Of a stretch of 64,000 nt of DNA, positions 10,542 to 18,883 are shown piece by piece (within the stretch, counting starts at the first letter, position 1; every line of letters starts with the position of its first letter). A program made the position numbers and the translations under genes. The notes beneath the pieces are model-generated. The model did no database searches. It was not told the origin of the DNA and was given only the letters and a program-made list of their open reading frames with translations. The stretch is from Planctomycetota bacterium (lineage in GTDB: Bacteria > Planctomycetota > Planctomycetia > Pirellulales > PNKZ01), in the NCBI GenBank assembly GCA_018242585.1, contig JAFEBQ010000007.1, forward strand, positions 1 to 64,000, given 5' to 3'.

Positions 10542-11278
10542 ACTACTTCGTTGCCTTTACTGCTCGATCCGGCTCGAACTGGCTTGGCGAGTTACTCCGC
10601 TCGACCCAGGCACTAGGGGCATGCTGGGAGCATTTCGCTTTCACGGCAACCAGCCTGCACGATGTCCGGGTATTTCCTAATCGAACGCCCTCTTGGGACA
10701 ACAGCAGTTGGCAGGGGCATTACGCAAGCTATCTCAGGCACACCCGCTCGGCCAATGGCGTAACCAGTTGCCAGATTACGTGGGGGCAATGGCGCTATTT
10801 GTGCGTGGGACTCGGCGCGGCCCCACCCATTGATCGATGGGTCTGGTTGCGACGTCGGAACATCTTGCGCCAAGCAATCAGTTGTTATCGCAAGGAGGTT
10901 ACCAATCAATGGAAGCTCGAACCAGGGGATCGACCTGCGCCAGCCCCGCCTTTCGAGCCGGAGTTGATCCTAAGACATGCCGTCGGTCTCCTCGATGAAG
11001 AAACCTGTTGGGTTGATTTTTTTCGTCGCGGAATCGCCGCTCCCTTAGAAGTGTGGTACGAAGATTTATGTCGCGATCCGTTGGCGACGATTCAGGCGAT
11101 TGCAAGTCACGTAGGTGTCGACGTTGTAAGTGAGCCGCGCAGCCGCCTGCTTCGACAAGCGGATGACATCTCTGAAGAATGGCACCAACGACTTCTCCCA
11201 ACGTGGCAGCGATTCACAGGGGAGCGATGCGTTAGGTCTCAACTCTGCATGGAGGAGACAGTCGCGCAAAACCCGTGA
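10538..11278 (+). CDS. PAPS-dependent sulfotransferase (Stf0-like)
   Basis: A 246-residue protein. I chose the ATG at 10538 because it forms an ATGA overlap with the preceding glycosyltransferase; an ATG five codons upstream is possible. FTARSGSNWLGELL at residues 6-19 is the 5'-phosphosulfate-binding loop of sulfotransferases, and the following ...GACWEHF resembles Stf0-type enzymes, which sulfate carbohydrates such as trehalose. RKEVTNQW and EVWYEDL further on fit the same family. It probably sulfates the glycan made by its neighbours in the cytoplasm. The C-terminus overlaps upstream in-frame sequence of the next open frame, but that gene likely starts later, at 11457. Confidence 0.7.
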   Translation: MNYFVAFTARSGSNWLGELLRSTQALGACWEHFAFTATSLHDVRVFPNRTPSWDNSSWQGHYASYLRHTRSANGVTSCQITWGQWRYLCVGLGAAPPIDRWVWLRRRNILRQAISCYRKEVTNQWKLEPGDRPAPAPPFEPELILRHAVGLLDEETCWVDFFRRGIAAPLEVWYEDLCRDPLATIQAIASHVGVDVVSEPRSRLLRQADDISEEWHQRLLPTWQRFTGERCVRSQLCMEETVAQNP

Positions 11279-11456
11279 AGTAGTTCTCAAATGGCTGCCT
11301 GAAACGGATTGTCGTCCGCAGGTGCCGTGGTATTCAGAGAATTCTTTCATTGAGTCGGCTCAACTCGACATAGGAAAAACAGGATTTTGCCAAGTAGAGC
11401 AGTCCGACGGTTCAGCGTCGTCTGAACAAGAGCTTTCGCTGCGTCAGGAAAAGAGG

Positions 11457-12542
11457 ATGGCCAGGAAACCCCTGCTTTATTTGGGCTCAACCGGGCTAGG
11501 CGAAAACTTAATTGCAACGCCAGCGATGCGGTTCCTGGCCCAGGAATACGAGATTACGCTGCTGATTCCCTCGAAACAGGCTCCCGCCTTCGAGGGCTTG
11601 AGCTTCTTGGCTCGCATCCTGCCGCACGACATGAATTTTGTCTGGCCTATTGGCAATTTGAATATTTCGGATGCCTGGGCCGACAAAATCCTCAACGCCG
11701 TGGGGTCGCAAGGGTTCTTCACGTCGCACTTTATGAGCAAGCATGCTCCCTCGGTGCGTAGCAACAAACGACTGGCCTCATTCCAAGCTTTGCCGGAATA
11801 CAAAGTGTTCCTGAATGGCGACTCGGCTCGCACTTTCGTGCAACGAGCTGGCTGGCAGGACAGGACCATCTGGCCCGATATGCGCCTCAGTGTCGGTGGT
11901 CCCAAGAGTGCCCTCGATCAATCCGATTTTATCGTTATCTCACAAGGGTCGCATGAAGCGCTGCGGCGCTTGCCATTGCCTGCCATCGCCAGGATATTTT
12001 ACGCGGTGAAGGCGAAGCTGGGGCGTTATCATTTTATCATTCACGGCGATAAGGAAGTTCATGGCCTGAAAGACATTGGTGCCGAGATCATGCCGCATGA
12101 TTGTTCGCAAGATTCATTGCGGGCGTTGATGGCTATGATGCGGAAGAACCCGGCATTGCTGATAGCTCCTGATACAGGCACTTCACATTTGGCCAATGCT
12201 TACGGTCTACGGCAAATCATGTTGGAGACTCGCGAACGCTTGGAGCACCGCACGAGCCCCGTTTACTTGCCCATCAACTGGGTATTCCGTCATTCGGCTC
12301 CGGCATGCAATCAAGATTGCACGGCTCGTGCCTTATTCAATACTTATGGCGCTGCGATTTTCGACGTGCGCCCGAAAGTGGTCGAAACAAAATACGACCA
12401 ACTAGCATGCAAAGAATCACGTGTCGCGCCATGCGTCGAGTATTCGGATTCGCAATTGGCGGAACTGGCTGACATGGCGGTTGAACTGTTGAAAGTCAAA
12501 ATTCCCGAAGACTGCAAGCGAATCGTCCTGTGCCAGAATTAG
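11457..12542 (+). CDS. GT9-like (heptosyltransferase-type) glycosyltransferase
   Basis: A 361-residue protein starting at the ATG at 11457, which has a purine-rich ribosome site (AGGAAAAGAGG). The frame is open from 11130 but the upstream part overlaps the sulfotransferase and has no domain. LLYLGSTGLGENLIATPAM at the N-terminus and APDTGTSHLANAYG near residue 240 are the two signatures of the GT9/ADP-heptose transferase fold (GT-B). A Cys-rich C-terminal part (CNQDCTAR) is less usual. It is the last gene of the glycan cluster before the IS element. Confidence 0.65.
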   Translation: MARKPLLYLGSTGLGENLIATPAMRFLAQEYEITLLIPSKQAPAFEGLSFLARILPHDMNFVWPIGNLNISDAWADKILNAVGSQGFFTSHFMSKHAPSVRSNKRLASFQALPEYKVFLNGDSARTFVQRAGWQDRTIWPDMRLSVGGPKSALDQSDFIVISQGSHEALRRLPLPAIARIFYAVKAKLGRYHFIIHGDKEVHGLKDIGAEIMPHDCSQDSLRALMAMMRKNPALLIAPDTGTSHLANAYGLRQIMLETRERLEHRTSPVYLPINWVFRHSAPACNQDCTARALFNTYGAAIFDVRPKVVETKYDQLACKESRVAPCVEYSDSQLAELADMAVELLKVKIPEDCKRIVLCQN

Positions 12543-12724
12543 ATCGCGTACCAAGAAGCGTGATTGGTCACAGGTCGGGACCGATTCGAGGCCGCAAAAG
12601 TGTGCTTGTCGCAAGTTGGAAGCGAGCGAGGCTGGACAGCGGCTTCGTTGTGCCGAAGCAGCATGAGTGCGTACCGGTAGCGCAATAGCGGTGTGAGTTT
12701 GCGAACGAAGAACTCGTGTCGCCG

Positions 12725-13816
12725 CTAAGCAGCGCGGTGGTAACTGTTCAGCAAGCCGCCCAGCCGCCGCTTGCAGCGCACTTCGGCCAGCGTTACGACT
12801 TGCTTGTTCAGAGAACTCTGCTTAGTCCGCGGCCGGCCAGGTGTTTTCCGTTTGAGCAACGGCTCGTTGTCCAGCGACTGGTGCGGCCGCTCCTCGTGAT
12901 AGTGGGCCAGATACTCTGCGCACAAATAATCCAAATGCCTTTCCCCAAACGCCACGAATCGGTCGAGGCATTCCTGGCCGATCGACTGAATGAACCGCTC
13001 GACAAACGCGTTGGTGTTCGGCGCACGGAGGGCGCCGCGCTTCGCGACCACCCGTAACCGTTTGAGCATCTGCCGGAACGAGCGGCTGAACTTGGTGTCA
13101 TTATCATGCTGCAGGTGGCGAACCGGGAGCCCCTGGTCGCGGGCTTGCTGCACAAATGACTCGGTTTGGGCGACGACCCATTCATCGTTGGGATGGAGCG
13201 TTGCCGGCGACAGGACGACCTGCCGCGTTTTCACGTTCAAAAACACCAGCACGAACGCTTCGCGAACCCCCTTGAGCGTGACCACCCGCTTGCTGAAGAA
13301 ATCGCACTGCCACAAAGACGCCGCATGCGTCTTGATAAAATCGTCCCAGGTTCCCTCACCGCGCTGCGGCCCCGGATCGAAGCCGGCGTCCTTCAAAATC
13401 CGCTTCACGGTGTTGCGGGAAATAGTCCGCACCCCGAGCTTCTTCAGCTCGCCGAGAATCCGGGTGTACCCCCACTCGTTCTCGCGGGCCAGCTTCAGAA
13501 CCAGCCGGCGGATTTGCTCGGGGGTGCGACGGCGTCCCCGTTTGGCCGGCGGGCGGGGTTTCTTCCCCTTGTCCTCACGAATCCAGCGCAGCAGCGTTCC
13601 CGGCCCGACGATCGTGGCCAATTGATGGATCGCGCTCCCAAGTCGCTCGGCAAACCGGACCAGCCGGCGGCGTTCCTTCGGGGTGACCGTGATGCGTTTT
13701 GGCAACTTGGAACGAAGGATTTCGTTCTCGACCTTCAGGTATTTGACCTGGCGGGCCAGCTCTTTCTGGGTTGCGCCGGCGATTACCAGCAGCAAAGACT
13801 GAAAAACGTTCGTCAT
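12725..13816 (-). CDS. IS transposase with DDE (rve) integrase core
   Basis: A 363-residue protein. The ATG at 13816 gives the N-terminus MTNVFQSLL typical of this planctomycete family; the frame continues to a TTG at 13834. It has an N-terminal helix-turn-helix region with a coiled-coil-like stretch, then an HTH (GYTRILGELKKLG), and an RNase-H-like catalytic core with the acidic triad in WQCDFFS, LQHDNDTKF and NAFVERFIQSIGQECLDRF. The ending HYHEERPHQSLDNEPL is the common rve C-terminus. It catalyses DNA cleavage and strand transfer of its own element. The open frame looks intact. Confidence 0.85.
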   Translation of the reverse strand: MTNVFQSLLLVIAGATQKELARQVKYLKVENEILRSKLPKRITVTPKERRRLVRFAERLGSAIHQLATIVGPGTLLRWIREDKGKKPRPPAKRGRRRTPEQIRRLVLKLARENEWGYTRILGELKKLGVRTISRNTVKRILKDAGFDPGPQRGEGTWDDFIKTHAASLWQCDFFSKRVVTLKGVREAFVLVFLNVKTRQVVLSPATLHPNDEWVVAQTESFVQQARDQGLPVRHLQHDNDTKFSRSFRQMLKRLRVVAKRGALRAPNTNAFVERFIQSIGQECLDRFVAFGERHLDYLCAEYLAHYHEERPHQSLDNEPLLKRKTPGRPRTKQSSLNKQVVTLAEVRCKRRLGGLLNSYHRAA

Positions 13817-13834
13817 CTGGGTAAAATGGCGCAA
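12725..13834 (-). mobile_element. Insertion sequence carrying the DDE transposase
   Basis: The transposase defines an IS481/IS3-like element. I compared the flanks (about 12590-12724 and 13835-14060) by eye and found no convincing terminal inverted repeats or target duplication. Only the heptamer CGCAAGT is shared (12610-12616 and 13830-13836). The true ends are therefore unknown and the span given is only the open frame. Confidence 0.5.
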
Positions 13835-13854
13835 GTCCCTGGTGATGATAGGGA

Positions 13855-14100
13855 TGCCTTCATTTTGGCACCCCGGGTGGCGCTCGCCCCCGGGCCAAGC
13901 CTACGTCATACCGGTTGTCGGCGCGTGGTTCATGGCTGTCGCGCGCTTGTTAACCTGCGGCGCGCGGTTTTGGGGCGTCGCTGTTGCGCGCTCTTGGTTA
14001 ACAGTTCGCGCGACTTTTCGCGTTAACTCGATCACGCCGATTTCGCGGCTGGTTGGACTCGGTTTACTACCACCGAATCGAACGCGAACTCAACAACATT
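13855..14100. other. Intergenic stretch between the IS element and the helicase fragment
   Basis: No gene is supported. It contains a GC-rich, partly self-complementary stretch (near 13869-13893, CCCGGG twice around GGCGCTCG) that resembles a dispersed repeat, and three GTTAAC hexamers between 13945 and 14030. Confidence 0.3.
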
Positions 14101-14144
14101 CAGTCCTTCAACGACTTTCGAAATTCGCCAAACAGAGAATCGTT

Positions 14145-15344
14145 ATGAAATGGGTTGGGCACAGGGAGGGCCATGACTTTCGCCCCCCATACAAGAATCT
14201 GCCTGGATTATTAGATCGCTGCTTCGGAAGGGACAGTTGGCCGACGATTTTATGCCTCACAGCAACGCTTGATCCCAACAGCCAGACGGAGATTCTGAAA
14301 GACTTTCGACTCAAGAATACTGACGTAGTGCGCAGTAGTAACATGTTGCGGAGCAATCTTGACCTGGCCTTCGACTCCTTTGAAAACGGCAACGAAAAGC
14401 TTGCTGCACTTGATCGGCTTCTTGATTCTCATCGCGGTGAGAAGGCAATTATCTACGCGCATCGCAAGAAGAGCAAGACACAGGGAACTCGCGCGTTAGC
14501 AGAACGACTTACAGGACTTGGGCACTGTTGCGCCCCATTCGACGCCGATTTGGAGCTGCACAAAAAGGAAGAGACCTTAACCCGATTTGCAAGCGGTGAG
14601 ATTCGGGTGGTAGTCGCGACTGGCGCCTTCGGAATGGGAGTGGACATACCGGACGTGCGCGGCGTAATCCATTTCCTTCTGCCGGAGTCACTTGAGCAGT
14701 ACTACCAGGAAGTAGGACGCGCAGGGCGAGATGGAAAACCGTCATTTGGCAAGTTGCTCTACACCTCTGTGAACAGCAAGGTTCGTCGAGACATGATCGA
14801 CGAGTCGCGTCGAACGATTGAACAGGTTCGTGAGGTGTGGACGGAGGTATGTAACGCCGGGCGCGCAGACCTGAAGACAATTAGTCCGTGGACAGAGTTT
14901 CAGGGGCGGGACGAAGAATATGCTTTGTTTTATGCCTTTGAACGGATCGGTGCGATTCAGGTCCTGGCACGAGGACCAGGCAGGTTGAAGTGCTTTGAAC
15001 CACGCGGTCCCGCAGGAACCCTGTTTCTTCAAAGACTTGCCAGTGCCACGCGAATCGGCAATACGGCCGCGGCAATTAGGCAGCTCAAATTAAACCCTAA
15101 GGAAACCGTTGACGAGCTTTTCAGCCTTTACGACCACGGTGAAATCGCGCTCGCAAGGAGTCCGGATAAGACCCTCATGTTTCGAACGCGGGAAATCGCG
15201 GAAACAGAATTGCAAGCAATAACCGACGAAATCAATACGCGCGTTGATAGTAGATTGGAAAAGTTCGAACGATTTGTGCACCTAATCGAATCAAAAGCGC
15301 GGCCGGACGACGCGCTTCGTGCGGAATTTGCCGGCGGTAGGTAA
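14145..15344 (+). pseudogene. RecQ-family helicase, N-terminal half missing
   Basis: About 400 codons of a superfamily 2 RecQ-type helicase. Visible are GHDFRPPY (just after the DEAH box in intact enzymes), motif III (LTAT), motif IV (AIIYAHRKK), motif V (VVATGAFGMGVDIPDVRG) and motif VI (QYYQEVGRAGRDG). The Walker A and DEAH motifs that should precede GHDFRPPY are absent; the frame upstream is unrelated sequence running into the IS element. Without the ATP site it cannot be an active helicase. The C-terminal part (FQGRDEEYALFYAFERIG ...) is not the usual RecQ RQC/HRDC, which suggests a helicase from a defence or modification cluster. The loss was probably linked to the IS insertion. Confidence 0.75.
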
Positions 15345-15365
15345 CCCAAGGCATGCTTGGGTTTT
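15343..15365 (+). terminator. Hairpin after the helicase fragment
   Basis: AACCCAAG (15343-15350) pairs with CTTGGGTT (15356-15363) around a 5-nt loop and runs into four T residues. It overlaps the stop codon of the helicase fragment. It is a plausible but weak intrinsic terminator. Confidence 0.45.
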
Positions 15366-15409
15366 GCGTTGCTCCTGCCGCATCAAATAATAGGTGAATT
15401 GAGTGCAAG

Positions 15410-16309
15410 TTACTGAAGTATCTGATCATCGATGTTCTTGGCTTCGATCAGTTTTTGGAACTCGCCGAGAATCTCTGGGTGATTCTGCGACATGAACCGT
15501 ACCACGCGGGCGTTGTCCATCAATTTCTTGAGGTAGCCCACCACCAGGACCAGGTTCAGCACGTTCTTACCGTGGGATTCTTCGATCAGCTTGAACTCCT
15601 TGCCGAGCGACTCCATTTCGTGTTCCATGCGGGCGATGTCGTCAGGGGAGAGCCCACGGGTTTCCTTCTTTTCCCCGTCGATCATCTGATCTTCGGGAGT
15701 TGCCGCCACCAGGCATTTGGCATAACCAACGGAAAAGTTGTGCATGGCGCACATCAACTCGGCAATTTCGATCTGGCGCATCGGCTTAACCTTGCGAAGG
15801 TCTCGAAGCGCCTCGCCAGTCACTCGCTTATCCTTCAAGAGCTGAACCGCTTCCGGGCAAATCCCCTCGAGTAGGTCACGTTTCTGCCGAATGCTGTAGA
15901 TGTCAACGTTTAACGAGCGGGCGATCCGGTCCTCGGTCACGCCTTGCTTGATCGCGCGCAACAACATGAAGTGCTCTTGGATTGCCGAAAGACGGTTCAC
16001 CTTATGGTTGTAGGTGAACCCCTCATCGTCGCCAGACACCAGGCACTTGGCGGTGGCGACGCCGAGTTCGTGAAGGATGGTGAGCCGCAAATGCCCGTCC
16101 AGCAGCATGAAGCTCCGGTCGCTGTTTGGCTGGGGGAAGACAACCAGTGGTTCGATCAGTCCCAGCTCTTTGAGCGAAGCTTCGATGCAGCGGAACTTGA
16201 CCGTATTGCGCATACCCTCGTTGAAGCGGCGTGTGGGGAGGATTTTGTTGAGGGGGACTTCCACGACCTCGGGTCGGCAAGCCAGGCGCACTCGATTGGC
16301 GGCGGTCAT
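15410..16309 (-). CDS. ParB-like protein with RepB C-terminal domain
   Basis: A 299-residue protein. The N-terminal third is a ParB/sulfiredoxin-like domain (EVPLNKILPTR; LLDGHLRLTIL in place of the usual GERR/DGHR box). An HTH-like segment follows (VTEDRIARSLNVDIYSIRQ), and the C-terminal half resembles the RepB partition-protein domain. Its start overlaps the stop of the upstream ParB gene as ATGA. True ParB proteins segregate DNA and hydrolyse CTP, but no ParA ATPase is nearby, so a role as DNA-binding partner of the recombinase, in excision or copy control, is equally possible. It is the last gene of the three-gene operon. Confidence 0.75.
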   Translation of the reverse strand: MTAANRVRLACRPEVVEVPLNKILPTRRFNEGMRNTVKFRCIEASLKELGLIEPLVVFPQPNSDRSFMLLDGHLRLTILHELGVATAKCLVSGDDEGFTYNHKVNRLSAIQEHFMLLRAIKQGVTEDRIARSLNVDIYSIRQKRDLLEGICPEAVQLLKDKRVTGEALRDLRKVKPMRQIEIAELMCAMHNFSVGYAKCLVAATPEDQMIDGEKKETRGLSPDDIARMEHEMESLGKEFKLIEESHGKNVLNLVLVVGYLKKLMDNARVVRFMSQNHPEILGEFQKLIEAKNIDDQILQ

Positions 16310-17196
16310 TCATCGGTTCCTTTGATTTGGGCAGCGAGAAACTGCGGGAGCGTGTCGAGCCCCTCCGCGCGTAGCAACGTCACAAAATGTTCGTCTTGAA
16401 ATAGTTGCTTGAGCGCCGAGACCGAGAACATCAACTTGGTCTCGAAGATTTTTGCCTTCTGAATGATCATCTTTTGCCGTAAGGTTTCCTGCTGGTAGGT
16501 TTTGAGCAGATTCTCGGTGGAGACGGGGGTCGTGGACGGCTTTCGAGTGCCACTTCGTGGCCGCTTCCCCCGCGCCCGGCGGCTCTCGATTAAGCGCCGT
16601 GCCCGCAACAGGGCCTTGCCACGCAGATCGTGTTTTTCATAGGCGTCTTGTAAGGCGCGCTGCACGGCCTTGTCGTCAGAGGTGGCGATCGTGATCGCGA
16701 TGCTGACCGGCAGGTGCCCCTTCTCGACGGCTTGCAATAACCGTTCTTCGCCACGGGCGAGCAGCTTCAGGATGCCGCTGATATAGGTGGGGTCGAGGTC
16801 GGTCTTGCGGGCAATTTCGTGGTGCGAGTAGCCACGTTCCTTGAGTGCGCCGATCTCGCGGACCAGTTCGACGGTGGAGTGTGAGCGGCGGGCCAGGTTT
16901 TCCGCGAGACTCATCAACAGCAAGTCTTCCTTCGTTCCCTCAATCACAATGGCGGGAATCGTCTCTTCACCGAGTTGGGCATACGCTTCGAGCCGGCCCT
17001 GGCCGCACACCAGATCGTACCGTGCGTCCCCGTTATGCCCGTCAACGTGGCAAACGGTCACCGGCTTTTTGAGCCCGAGCGTGCCGATGTTTGCCACGAT
17101 CTGGGAAAACTTCTTCTTCCCCCGTTCACGCGGGTTCAGCACATTGATCTGCTTGATCGGGATCATGCGGACGACGGGGTCGTATTTGGCGTTCAT
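16306..17196 (-). CDS. ParB/RepB/Spo0J-family DNA-binding protein
   Basis: A 296-residue protein. The N-terminal ParB domain shows VCGQGRLEAYAQLGEE (the conserved arginine box) and LMSLAENLARRSHS. The HTH (YSHHEIARKTDLDPTYISGI) follows, then a basic linker rich in Arg/Lys around residues 200-225, and a helical C-terminal part. It overlaps the recombinase stop by 4 nt (ATGA) and the next gene's start in the same way, so all three should be made in fixed ratio. It probably binds a specific site and forms a complex with the RepB-like partner. A function in segregation is not proven because no ParA is visible. Confidence 0.8.
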   Translation of the reverse strand: MNAKYDPVVRMIPIKQINVLNPRERGKKKFSQIVANIGTLGLKKPVTVCHVDGHNGDARYDLVCGQGRLEAYAQLGEETIPAIVIEGTKEDLLLMSLAENLARRSHSTVELVREIGALKERGYSHHEIARKTDLDPTYISGILKLLARGEERLLQAVEKGHLPVSIAITIATSDDKAVQRALQDAYEKHDLRGKALLRARRLIESRRARGKRPRSGTRKPSTTPVSTENLLKTYQQETLRQKMIIQKAKIFETKLMFSVSALKQLFQDEHFVTLLRAEGLDTLPQFLAAQIKGTDE

Positions 17197-18740
17197 GCGG
17201 CTACCTCAATCTTGCTGCGGGCTGCCATCTCCGCGAAATAGTCCAAGTTGTCAAATTGGTAAGTGTCCAAATGGATGCCATTCGCTTCGCAAAGCAGCAA
17301 CTTTGGCGCGGCGATGTCCATGATTGGGAGCAGGTAAAAGTCGGCGGGCTCCTTGTTGGCCGGGTCCATGCGAACCAGGATCGTGATGTCAGGGGCAAGC
17401 CGTTGATCGACTTGGATCAGCCAGCGGAGCGAGCCGGCAGGAGTTTGGCGGCACCGCGACAGGACCATCGTGGCGCTATACTCGCCGTTGATGACCAACA
17501 GGTCGCTCGTCGAGTCGCGTGTGACCGTTGCTCCGACCGCATCCAGCCGGCGCATCACATCAGAAAACAGGTTGGGGTAGAGGGCCCGGAGTTCGCGATT
17601 GATTTCGACGTAGCTGAAATCCCGCTCAGGTTCGTAGCCAGCCAGGCGATACGCCGCCAACAGGCTGCCAAATCGGGAGCGATACGATGCGCTGCTGGGC
17701 ATTTCGTCGGCTGCATCGATCAGATGCCCAGACAAAGTCAGATGTCGCTTCGCCAGTTCCTTGAGACGGGAGAGCATTTCTTCGTCGGAGATGCGACGAG
17801 CTCGTTCCTGGATGATCCCGCGGGCCATGAAGAATGCTTCGGGGGAGACGATCCCCTCGAAGGCGCCGTCAGCGCGCACCCACATATCGGGCGTGTTTTC
17901 GACATGCTTCTTCTGGAGCTTGAACGACGTCCGGTTGTAGACGTTGTTGCCGATGTACTTTTCGTTGGTCAGCACCTGCTGCACGGTGCATCGCGTCCAG
18001 GGACGACCGAAGTCGGTGACCAAGCCCCGCGCGTTCAACTCGGCGGCAATTTCACTTTCGCGCTTTCCCTGTTGGGCAAAGGCTTCATAAATCCAATTGA
18101 CCGTTCGGACTTCTTCCTCGGGACCGGGTACAAGAATGACGCGATCCGTTTGCAGACTCTTGTACTCGCCGCGAGTGAGCACACCTTTTTCTTCGCCGGT
18201 CATGTTGACCAGCATCCGGCGTAGGCCATAGCCAGGCGTGCCCCCTTGGCGATAGCCCAATTCGATCAGCCGGCACTGTCCCTTGAAGACTTTGTTGGAC
18301 AGCTCGCGGCTGTACTCGCCCGCCATTGCGCGCTTGACGCTTTTGATGATGGTCGAGGTCGGGCCGCCGTCGTTTTCAAACTGCTCGGCGCAATAATGGA
18401 CTTCGATGCCGGCCCGTTTGCAGAGGTATTCGTAGTAGGCGCTTTCGTCGGCGTCTTGGAATCGTCCCCAGCGGCTGATGTCGTACACCAGGATCGCCTT
18501 ATAGTCCGCACGGCCGTCCTGCACATCGGCGATCAAAGTGCGCAGGGATTCCCGGCCGGCGACGTTTAGCCCGCTTTTTCCCTCATCGGCATACGTCTTG
18601 ATGATCTCGTACCCGCGGCGGGCGGCGTACTCGCGAATCGTGTCGTCTTGATTGAGGGTTGAATACTGCTGGTGCTCGGTCGACATGCGCACGTACTGGG
18701 CCGCGCGGATAACTGGTGTGGGGGGCTGCTGATCCATCAT
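17193..18740 (-). CDS. Large serine recombinase (resolvase/invertase family)
   Basis: A protein of about 515 residues. The N-terminal catalytic domain has the YVRMSTEHQQYS motif with the nucleophilic serine near residue 20, and DISRWGRF with catalytic arginines. The recombinase domain (GYRQGGTPGYGLRR ... WTRCTVQQVLTNEKYIGN) follows, but the C-terminal half lacks an obvious Cys-rich zinc ribbon. It carries out site-specific DNA strand exchange and is the likely integrase of this island. The ATG pair at 18740/18737 is chosen as start; the frame continues to a TTG at 18767 that lies only 3 nt after GGAGG, so that start is also possible. It heads an operon with two ParB-like genes. Confidence 0.85.
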   Translation of the reverse strand: MMDQQPPTPVIRAAQYVRMSTEHQQYSTLNQDDTIREYAARRGYEIIKTYADEGKSGLNVAGRESLRTLIADVQDGRADYKAILVYDISRWGRFQDADESAYYEYLCKRAGIEVHYCAEQFENDGGPTSTIIKSVKRAMAGEYSRELSNKVFKGQCRLIELGYRQGGTPGYGLRRMLVNMTGEEKGVLTRGEYKSLQTDRVILVPGPEEEVRTVNWIYEAFAQQGKRESEIAAELNARGLVTDFGRPWTRCTVQQVLTNEKYIGNNVYNRTSFKLQKKHVENTPDMWVRADGAFEGIVSPEAFFMARGIIQERARRISDEEMLSRLKELAKRHLTLSGHLIDAADEMPSSASYRSRFGSLLAAYRLAGYEPERDFSYVEINRELRALYPNLFSDVMRRLDAVGATVTRDSTSDLLVINGEYSATMVLSRCRQTPAGSLRWLIQVDQRLAPDITILVRMDPANKEPADFYLLPIMDIAAPKLLLCEANGIHLDTYQFDNLDYFAEMAARSKIEVAA

Positions 18741-18831
18741 GGGGTTCGCTTTACATTTCGAGTTCAATCACCTCCATGCAAAAAACAACAACGGCATCCT
18801 GGCTCGCCACATCAGTAAGTCTGCGCGATGG

Positions 18832-18873
18832 CTGTGACATGGCGCGGTACATTCCTGTGACAAAGCTGTGACA
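18832..18873 (-). promoter_or_regulatory. Three CTGTGACA direct repeats upstream of the recombinase operon
   Basis: Identical octamers lie at 18832-18839, 18855-18862 and 18866-18873, with start-to-start distances of 23 and 11 bp. The 11-bp spacing and sequence closely resemble the PhoB box (repeats of CTGTCA-type at 11 bp), which is bound by OmpR/PhoB-type winged helices. A protein of exactly that fold is encoded just beyond (18884-19354). The sites lie about 90-135 bp upstream of the recombinase start. Operator function is inferred. Confidence 0.55.
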
Positions 18874-18883
18874 TTTTCCACGA

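Noticed and set aside
12600-13860. Terminal inverted repeats of the IS element
   Set aside because: Only a shared heptamer in direct orientation was found, which is not enough to define ends.
13166-14026. 286-codon plus frame over the transposase
   Set aside because: It opposes the DDE transposase and has no domain.
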